In this document: in pieces, positions 57,470-64,000 of the stretch
Numbering within the stretch: position 1 is the first letter of the stretch
Layout: each line of letters opens with the position of its first letter
Assembly (NCBI RefSeq): GCF_008728515.1
Contig: NC_044984.1
Coordinates: forward strand, 97,511,181 to 97,575,180
From: Papio anubis
Lineage: Eukaryota > Chordata > Mammalia > Primates > Cercopithecidae
DNA: 64,000 nucleotides
Direction of reading: 5' to 3'
Program-made: the position numbers and the translations under genes
Notes under the pieces: generated by a model
What the model was told of the DNA's origin: nothing
Database searches by the model: none
The model's input: the letters and a program-made list of their open reading frames with translations, nothing else

Positions 57470-57660
57470 TTCATTATATCACTTATCAATAACTGAGATT
57501 ATATAAACACCTCAGTATATGCTTATTCGTTGTTTATTGTCTATCTTCCCTTCCTAGAGAGTAACTTCTATGAGGGCAGAGGCATTGTCTGCCTTGTTCA
57601 CTCAGAGGCCCTCAATAAATATTTGTTGAATAAAAGACTGGATAAGTGAGTGAATAAACA
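57470..57660 (+). mobile_element. L2 LINE 3' end
   Basis: GAGTAACTTCTATGAGGGCAGAGGCATTGTCTGCC, CTCAGAGGCCCTCAATAAATATTTGTTGAATAAAAG and GTGAGTGAATAAAC: clear L2 terminus. Confidence 0.9.
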
Positions 57661-57759
57661 AATGGATAGGCATGAGAAGTAACTCTTAAAAGTATAAGTA
57701 AAGGATGAAATAGAAGGAAAGACTGTTAAGAAGGAATATTTTTAAACTCTCACAATTGA

Positions 57760-58260
57760 TTGGATCTGAGAAATCAATACGGAAGGTAAAGAGGACACCA
57801 CGATATTGAGTCGCAGGAGCTGGAAGAATAGCATTTTTAACAAATTGAAGAGTTGGGAAACATAAGTAAGTCTGAGAGAAGCAAATTAAAGGCATTAGAG
57901 AGACGGTAGTATTGAAGTATGGGACTCCGTAAGATTTCAGACTAGGGGAACAAAACAGGAGAAGAACAAAGGTCAAAGATTAAGCCTTGGGGCCCACCTA
58001 TGCCTAGGTTTGGGGAAGAAGAGACAAGTCTTCCTTCCCTCTTCTCTGTAGTTGGTGTTATAGAACTGAAGAATGTACCAGATTGAAGGTGAGTTAATTA
58101 GTGGGCCAGGGATGACAAAGGGAACCCAGCATCAATGGCACAGAAAGCCTAAAGTGGTGGGGATAACTCAGGGAGAAAATGTAAAAGGCCAGTGTCTCTA
58201 TGTTGAGCACTGTAGGAACTTACAATAAGAAAACGGTTTGCTCGAAGAACCAGAATGAAT
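57760..58260 (-). mobile_element. Possible L2-type element, antisense
   Basis: AGATTAAGCCTTGGGGCCCACC (cf. 'aggactgagccctggggcactcc') in a GA-rich, G-biased stretch resembling the distal part of the antisense L2-like family at 8982. Weak. Confidence 0.35.
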
Positions 58261-58337
58261 TAAGTAGGGCACAAGATAGGGCAGAATGGTGAGTCCAGAG
58301 GCCAAGGCCAAGTCCACTCTGTTTCTAAGAATGGGCA

Positions 58338-58480
58338 TCATTCATTCATTCCTTCATTCATTTCCCAAATTTTAGGCAGGAGGGAGGCTCCTCCTGCCTA
58401 AATTCATGAATAAGACAGGCCTCCTGCTTTCATAAATTTCCCAGTCTGTGATAGCAGGAAAAACAGAAGAGGGTAATATG
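58338..58480 (-). mobile_element. L2 LINE 3' end, antisense, rearranged
   Basis: CATTCATTCATTCCTTCATTCATTTCCC tail followed by ATGAATAAGACAGGCCTCCTGC and CATAAATTTCCCAGTCTG. The expected middle is replaced by a palindrome (next entry). Confidence 0.6.
58371..58402. repeat. Perfect 13-bp inverted repeat with 6-nt loop
   Basis: TTTAGGCAGGAGG (58371-58383) and CCTCCTGCCTAAA (58390-58402) are exact reverse complements around GAGGCT. Confidence 0.97.
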
Positions 58481-58744
58481 CCTAAAGGAAAGCAGGAAAG
58501 GTGGGGAGTTGAGTGGGTAGAAGAAATAGCTCTAAGGAAGTCTAGCTCATGAGTATGTGGTGAAGAAACTAAGTGACAAGATGGTGTCAGGAAGTCGACA
58601 GAATGAGCCAGAGATGAGCAGCCCACAGTTGTAGGACAATTATGATACTAGCAATTATAATATTTTTATAGAGCTGTCAGTTTCTTTTGGTCTGCCTACC
58701 TTTTCCCCTTGCTGATATATCTCATTCCTCATAATGCTATATAG

Positions 58745-58850
58745 GGTATATAATATTCCCCCACTATTTATGGATGAGGAAAAGATTTGCCTAAAGTGTC
58801 ACACTCCCTAGACAAACTCTAAGTTGGAGGTGAGCTATTTCACTGCAGTG
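58745..58850 (-). mobile_element. MIR SINE fragment, antisense
   Basis: CTATTTATGGATGAGGAAAAG and TTGCCTAAAGTGTCACACTCC parallel the antisense MIR core. Confidence 0.55.
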
Positions 58851-59280
58851 TCATGTGGCAACCCCACAAAGTCCTCTGCTGACATCACTGTATTTCCTAA
58901 TAAATCATACCCAGATTTTATCGGCCTCTTTCAAGGATATTTCTACAAAATATTTCCAACAGTTTCAGATATTTTTTCCTGGAATTTTATCCAAAAGAAG
59001 AACATAGTGTAGTAACACAATACTAAAGCTAACATAAGCTTCCTTTGTGCCTAGAATCTAAATTTCATCAGATGTATCTCTTGAACTCGTATCCTAGGAG
59101 TTAATAATTAAAGTTTCTACCACATAACCTCCAGAGGTATGTTTGTTTTGTTAGTTTATATTGCCCAATAATTTACCTCCAATGATAAAGCTTCTCCCAA
59201 ACAAGGTTTTGAAGTGTGTGTCCACTTCTCTCCAGGAAATAAATGTTTTGGTGGGGCGGCGGGAACATTAGCACCACAGT
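58851..59280. other. No recognised feature
   Basis: No repeat or coding signal recognised. Confidence 0.4.
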
Positions 59281-59346
59281 GGAACTCAAGCATACCCTGT
59301 ATTTACTGCAGGAACTCAAGCATACCCTGTATTTACTCATATTGCT
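59281..59346. repeat. 30-bp tandem duplication sharing 42 bp with a distal copy
   Basis: Two units start at 59281 and 59311, each GGAACTCAAGCATACCCTGT then ATTTACT. The stretch 59305-59346 reappears exactly at 60119-60160. Confidence 0.97.
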
Positions 59347-59539
59347 GTTAGAGATAAGCCAGTCCAGGCTCCTTAATTAGAGACCAAATCTCAGGTACCA
59401 AAGAATTTAGTGATTTGTTTAGGGGCCCAGAGTTGTTCGTGCATTTTACTAAATCCATATTATTTATTTTTGCTGGCATCTATATAGCCTGTATATGAAA
59501 CATGAAGTAAAATTGATCAGAAAATATCCAGTTTATTTT

Positions 59540-59645
59540 TTTTATTGTATAAATGAAGAAACAGAGGCTCAGAGAGTCTAAGTGATAATTCTGAGTTCAC
59601 TTGGGAAAGCAGCAGAAAAGCTGAACACCCAATTCCCTATTTGGA
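59540..59645 (-). mobile_element. MIR SINE fragment, antisense
   Basis: TATAAATGAAGAAACAGAGGCTCAGAGAGTCTAAGTGATAATTCTGAG is the antisense MIR core; the right part is diverged. Confidence 0.75.
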
Positions 59646-60118
59646 GATTTCATGTGGGACAGTGCTTCTCGAAATAGAGATTCATGGACACCTTCATGTC
59701 TTAAGGAAAATCTTCTTCCCACTCTAGACTTCCTAACCATGAATTCTGGTGTTATTTGAGGAATCTAAAAGCCCCTGCCTACAGACTTTCTGAGTTCTTA
59801 CCAAGTTTTTCATGCAGGTCTGAGTGCCTCATACTGTAACAAGACAACTTTTGTCTTTCATTGTATCCTAGACCTTTATGGAGAAATCACCAAAGGTCCT
59901 TTGTAACTTTCGTTAGACCTCCACTCCTTGTTCTTGTATTAATGCCTTGCATTAAACAAATGCACCCTTCCCTCTTAAAAGTCCTCTCCCTGTGATTCTT
60001 TCCTTTGGTGGACAATGCTTGATCCTCACTTCTTCTGTCTCCTGATTAATGTTGTGGTTCCTTCTCCACTTTTGTCTACCACCCACTTCTCTCTCATCTT
60101 GTTCTACCAGACTCATTC

Positions 60119-60160
60119 ACTGCAGGAACTCAAGCATACCCTGTATTTACTCATATTGCT
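60119..60160. repeat. Distal exact copy of 59305-59346
   Basis: 42 identical bases, beginning ACTGCAGGAACTC and ending TACTCATATTGCT; the flanks differ. Confidence 0.97.
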
Positions 60161-60384
60161 CTCACTCTAGGTATTCACAGATTCGGACAGTGATGATGGA
60201 TTTAAATACAAGACATTCTATCTGCATTCCTAAACATAGACGACAAGGTGTTCAATCAACTTGCCCCACATACAAGAGATCATGAATCCAAATTAGAGGC
60301 TATCTCTCTAGACTTGCAGATAACTGCTCATTTCTTGAAACAACACTGCCTCTATTGGCTAATAAATGCTACAGTTACCATATG

Positions 60385-60570
60385 TTCAATATTTACTGTG
60401 TTTCAGGCATTCTGCCTAGTGCTTTATTCACATTATCTGATTTTGTTACTATAACAATCCCATTAAGTAATTATTATGATTTCCATTTCATAGATGAAAT
60501 AATTCAGAAATTTAACGCTCTGCCAAAAGTCACACAACCTATGGCAGAGCCCTTACTTGAATTCAGGGTC
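60385..60570 (-). mobile_element. MIR SINE, antisense
   Basis: TTTACTGTGTTTCAGGCATTCTGCCTAGTGC, ATTTCCATTTCATAGATGAAATAATTCAG and CAAAAGTCACACAACCTATGGCAGAGCCC: antisense MIR, near full length. Confidence 0.88.
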
Positions 60571-60674
60571 AACTAAACATATATGTATATCAGAAGTAGT
60601 GATTTTGTTTAGAACAAAAGGACCAATGTGATTCAAACTGTGCCAAAAGAACATAGTCTCAGGGTTAATTTGGG

Positions 60675-60895
60675 AGCCACGTGCCAAGCACTGGTCTAAG
60701 TATTTTACATGTGCTAAGTAACACAATTCTTCAGTCAACCCATGATGTAGATACTAGCATCAGTATTCTCACTTTACAGATGAGGAAGTGGAGGTAGAGA
60801 GAAGTATATTGCCCCAGATCACACAGCTAGTAGGTAATAGAGACAGGATTCAAACTCAGGGAGTGTGTTTTTTAGCCTGACTTCTAATCACCAAT
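60675..60895 (-). mobile_element. MIR SINE, antisense
   Basis: GTGCCAAGCACTGGTCTAAGTATTTTACATG, CTTTACAGATGAGGAAGTGGAGG, CCAGATCACACAGCTAGTAGG and GGATTCAAACTCAGG. One of the best-preserved MIRs here, same orientation as its neighbour. Confidence 0.92.
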
Positions 60896-62544
60896 CAACT
60901 TTCCCTCTCAAAATCTGTTAGTTAAGAGCAATCTTCAAATGTTTAAAATATTCGAGGGCCATTTTGTAAACAATCAAAATATATCAAAATTATGGTTCAT
61001 TTTTCTATCGCAAAACTAAAAGGCATACCTAATTTATTTTCAAATTCACATCTTCTAACAGTTTTAAATGATATTAATAACATTCAGTGACTAGTGGTAA
61101 GAAAGTGCTATCAAATCTCACCAAGTGATGTCAAAGTTCCCAGAACTTTGAATTTTACTCCAAATGAACCAATATAACGTACATATTGTTTTTACTGATA
61201 GTTACTTGATGTATCCAACGAAAAGTAAATTGCATTATGATTTGCCACACATACACTAATGTATGAAATTCTTCTGGTTACCATTTGACAAATCGGTAGC
61301 ACAAATAAAATAATAATTACTGATATCCAACCAATTTAGATGCACTATAATTTATATATGCTCAAAACGCAAGGATATTATATGCTATAGGATATTTTCT
61401 CCTAATAGGTAATTACCCTAATAGGTAATCAAAGGCACACTTTAAGCTTATTATGGAGTAAAGAGAAATATGTCCTATGGCATGAGAATCTATAACCAGT
61501 TTTATTCAAAAATAAAATGGCAGACCAGACCATATTCTATATATAATCTCTATAAATAGTCTATCTGCTGTCCCTTTTATTTTCTTAATAGTGGTGGGAT
61601 GAGCTGCAAAGTCACTCTGATCCCAAGTTATAAATACAAGGTAAAAACAAAATCCATTCATGGACAAACCTACTATTCAACATTGTATCTAACAAATCAC
61701 AATGAAAGGACAGTTGAACAAGAAAATGTTGTGAAGCTCATCCTAGCCAAGAATTGGTGAGCTAGAAGTTTTAAAATAGACATGCCCTAAAAATTGGGCG
61801 CTCATCTTCACCACAGTGAAAATAAAGCCCAAGGAGCTTATGTGGCCTCAACTGCCAAAAAGAGTGGAGTGAAGTTCAGGGATCCACCAAGTTTTAGAAT
61901 CCAAAGGGAAAAAAAAACGGAATAATTATATTTTACACTCCACTTTCAACCTCTCCAGATGGATTACGAAAATAGTGAGAAATCTAACAAAGCATTGCAC
62001 AACTCTTCAGGCTGTATTTGGGTATATGACAATGAGAGAGAGGCAGCATTTATCAGTTGACTCTGCCCTGCAATATTTTCTTAATGCTTATCTCTGGCAA
62101 GGTGACCGGGCACCATGACCCAAACCAAGTGGATGATTAAATCAGCCAATTAATAAGTACATAGTGAGATGAAAGGGAAGACAAAGCAGCCAGGATAACT
62201 ACAGCTGGCACATTTCCCCATGATTAAGCTTTGACCTCCTTAGATCAGTACACTGGATGCTGGACACTGGACACTGATCCTCCATTGAGACCACTGAAAT
62301 TGCTTGCTCCTGCTCCATATGCCAGAGGCCTGTTGTCCTGCAGGTTTCATCAACCATGTGGCACTTCTCTTATTCTGCTTCTTCCCAACATGCCATATTC
62401 CACCTCCCCCCAGTTCAATACTACTCCTTGGAATTTCTTACTGGCTAATTGTTTTGCTATTCTGTCCCCGATTGGATTAGACACTCTTGGGGATCAGGAA
62501 AATATTCTCAAACATACATCGTATAAAAACGTCTCAGTACATGT
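60896..62544. other. About 1.6 kb without recognised repeats or genes
   Basis: AT-rich until about 61600, then mixed. It includes a 13-bp direct repeat CCTAATAGGTAAT at 61401-61413 and 61417-61429. The open frame at 62231-62551 has no recognisable domain. Confidence 0.45.
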
Positions 62545-62770
62545 GTTTTAGAGTCAGACTTCCCACATTTATAGTCCTAATTCTGTGAGTTACCACTTCT
62601 ATCCCTGTGACCTTGGGGAAGGCAGCCGAGTCTCTCTATGCCTCAATTTCTCATCTTTAAAACAGAGAAAACAGCAACTACATTTTAGTTTCCTGTAAAA
62701 TGAGATAATAATGCACATAACAGTTTATTGGAGTTCCTGGCACACTGGTAAAATTTGTTCAATAATGAAT
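62545..62770 (+). mobile_element. MIR SINE
   Basis: TTTTAGAGTCAGACTTCCCAC, CTATCCCTGTGACCTTGGGGAAGGC, CTCAATTTCTCATCTTTAAAAC, and GGAGTTCCTGGCACACTGG. Confidence 0.88.
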
Positions 62771-62814
62771 GAAGTCCCAATTTTCTGGCACAATTTCTAA
62801 TTTTCTGGTCCCAT

Positions 62815-63015
62815 TCTGTGGTATTGTATGTGTCATTTAACTCTCATAACAACCTTTTGTGGTATCACTATTATCCCCATTTTGAAATAAGGAAACTGAG
62901 GCACAGAGAGGTATACCCCGTGGGTGAGGTCCTGAAGAGAGTTGTGGCAGGACCAGGATTTGAAGGTAGGCTGTTTGGCTCCAGGATCTGTGCTCTTCAT
63001 CTTCATGCTGTACTA
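62815..63015 (-). mobile_element. MIR SINE, antisense, directly after a sense MIR
   Basis: TTTAACTCTCATAACAACCTTTTGTGG, ATCCCCATTTTGAAATAAGGAAACTGAGGCACAGAGAG, GGATTTGAAGGTAGGCTG. Forms an inverted pair with 62545-62770. Confidence 0.9.
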
Positions 63016-64000
63016 CCTCAAAACAAAGTCCAATCTGGCAACCACATAGGAAAATCATATGGGACTCTCTCAGAACTTAGGTGCCAATAAGACACAGCGA
63101 CCATTTCTAGTTGAAAATTATGTCCCCATGAGTAGTTATTATTCATCACTTACACTTTAGTGAAAACAGGTAGACCTGATTTTCTAAAAGGAATTGAGGT
63201 CTAATAGAAGCTATGTTTGAAGCCAGCCATAAAAAAAAAAAAAAAAATCTCATCATACTTTCTGTCTGTGACCCTTGCTCCATTTTAGTTCATTATTCAG
63301 CAGCTTATGAGACTGTATCCTGAACTGCAGAGTATTCTTCTGTTAGGATAGCACTTGCCTGAACTATAACTGTTAAGTAAAGGCAAATGGAAAAACAATT
63401 CTATTGGAAGGATATCCACACCCCGCTTTATAATAAAATGATGACTCCCAAGAGGAAAACAAATATGGCAGCCTGATCCCTAGAAAATCAAACCACACCA
63501 TTTCATTTTCTGACACCATGGCCCTTGGATGTTCAGCGATGTGATTAAATTTTTGAGACAAAATGAGCCTCCGTAAAGTAAGAACAAAATGCTCCCCACA
63601 ATCTAAGCTATGTAAAGGCCTTTGACCAAAAGTTACCCCTAAGTATCTACCTAGAACTACCAAAGAGAGAACCATTCCCTAGCCACTGTACTACCCTTTC
63701 TGACTCCAGGTTTCCAAAGAGCTAAAGAAAGGTAAGGGACCCCAAGAAAATAAAACTGCTTGAATAATTTTTTGAGACAAATCTTGAAAAACAGAAAAGC
63801 AGTTCTATATGGGGGAAAGAAATCATTGTTAAAGCATAGAACCGCCACCATGGGCCTTCCAGGGGCATGGCCAGAAACTCTGCTGAAAAACTGACTTTAT
63901 TTTATAAGCAATCAGATAATAAGACTCCTTTAAGAAGTACAGAATAGTTAAATTCATCACATAATTTAATTGTACAGGTTATTAAATAGCAGTTTGCCTC
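63016..64000. other. No recognised gene or interspersed repeat
   Basis: Contains a 17-A run at 63231-63247. The minus-strand open frames at 63373-63851 show no domain. The window edge is not at any recognisable boundary. Confidence 0.4.

Noticed and set aside
61401..61429. 13-bp direct repeat CCTAATAGGTAAT separated by 3 bp
   Set aside because: Short and AT-rich; likely slippage, with nothing else supporting function.
1..64000. Search for CRISPR arrays, tRNA genes, operons, phage or toxin systems
   Set aside because: Base composition and repeat content are mammalian. Tandem arrays found are microsatellites without spacer structure, and no cloverleaf with A/B boxes outside MIR-derived tRNA-like heads was noticed.

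Overview
This window looks like primate, most likely human, nuclear DNA with no gene in it: intergenic sequence or the inside of a very long intron. It contains Alu elements of several ages, primate-specific L1 3' ends, THE1/MST-type LTRs, MLT1, and the mammal-wide MIR and L2 fossils, all in AT-rich, CpG-poor DNA. I found no exon set, CpG island, tRNA, rRNA, CRISPR array or bacterial-type gene. Every open frame with recognisable protein similarity is retrotransposon debris (L1 ORF1/ORF2) or translated Alu.

Layout. From 1 to 19 kb the sequence is old DNA with scattered MIR, L2, MER20, MER5A and other hAT fragments, a long AAAG microsatellite near 10.2 kb, a TAC microsatellite near 17.2 kb and a small L1PA insertion at 16.3 kb with a clear target-site duplication. 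From 19.1 to 26.8 kb lies one full-length but dead L1 (about 7.6 kb, plus strand) between a 16-bp duplication. It has been invaded by a MaLR solo LTR and an AluJ, and its reverse-transcriptase active-site motif has decayed. A second MaLR LTR follows directly.

From 27 to 39 kb there are MIR, L2, L1M and Alu fragments separated by long repeat-poor intervals, plus a MaLR solo LTR at 37.9 kb with a perfect 5-bp duplication. From 39.4 to 44.1 kb is a nested stack: an old L1M split by an MLT1 LTR, with a younger L1PA inserted in opposite orientation at its polyadenylation tail and bounded by a 23-bp duplication.

From 45 to 64 kb the sequence is again mostly ancient repeats. It holds the most unusual structures: an L1 whose insertion carries about 216 bp of foreign, LTR-like sequence before its poly(A) (54.8-55.6 kb); two diverged copies of a composite segment 2.5 kb apart (54.4 and 56.95 kb); a near-perfect 59-bp tandem duplication (57.2 kb); and a 42-bp exact match between 59.3 and 60.1 kb, one copy of which sits in a 30-bp tandem duplication.

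Nothing here works together as a pathway. The content is a record of insertion, nesting and small duplication events. Family names are from memory of consensus sequences, not a database search, and repeat boundaries are approximate unless a target-site duplication fixes them.
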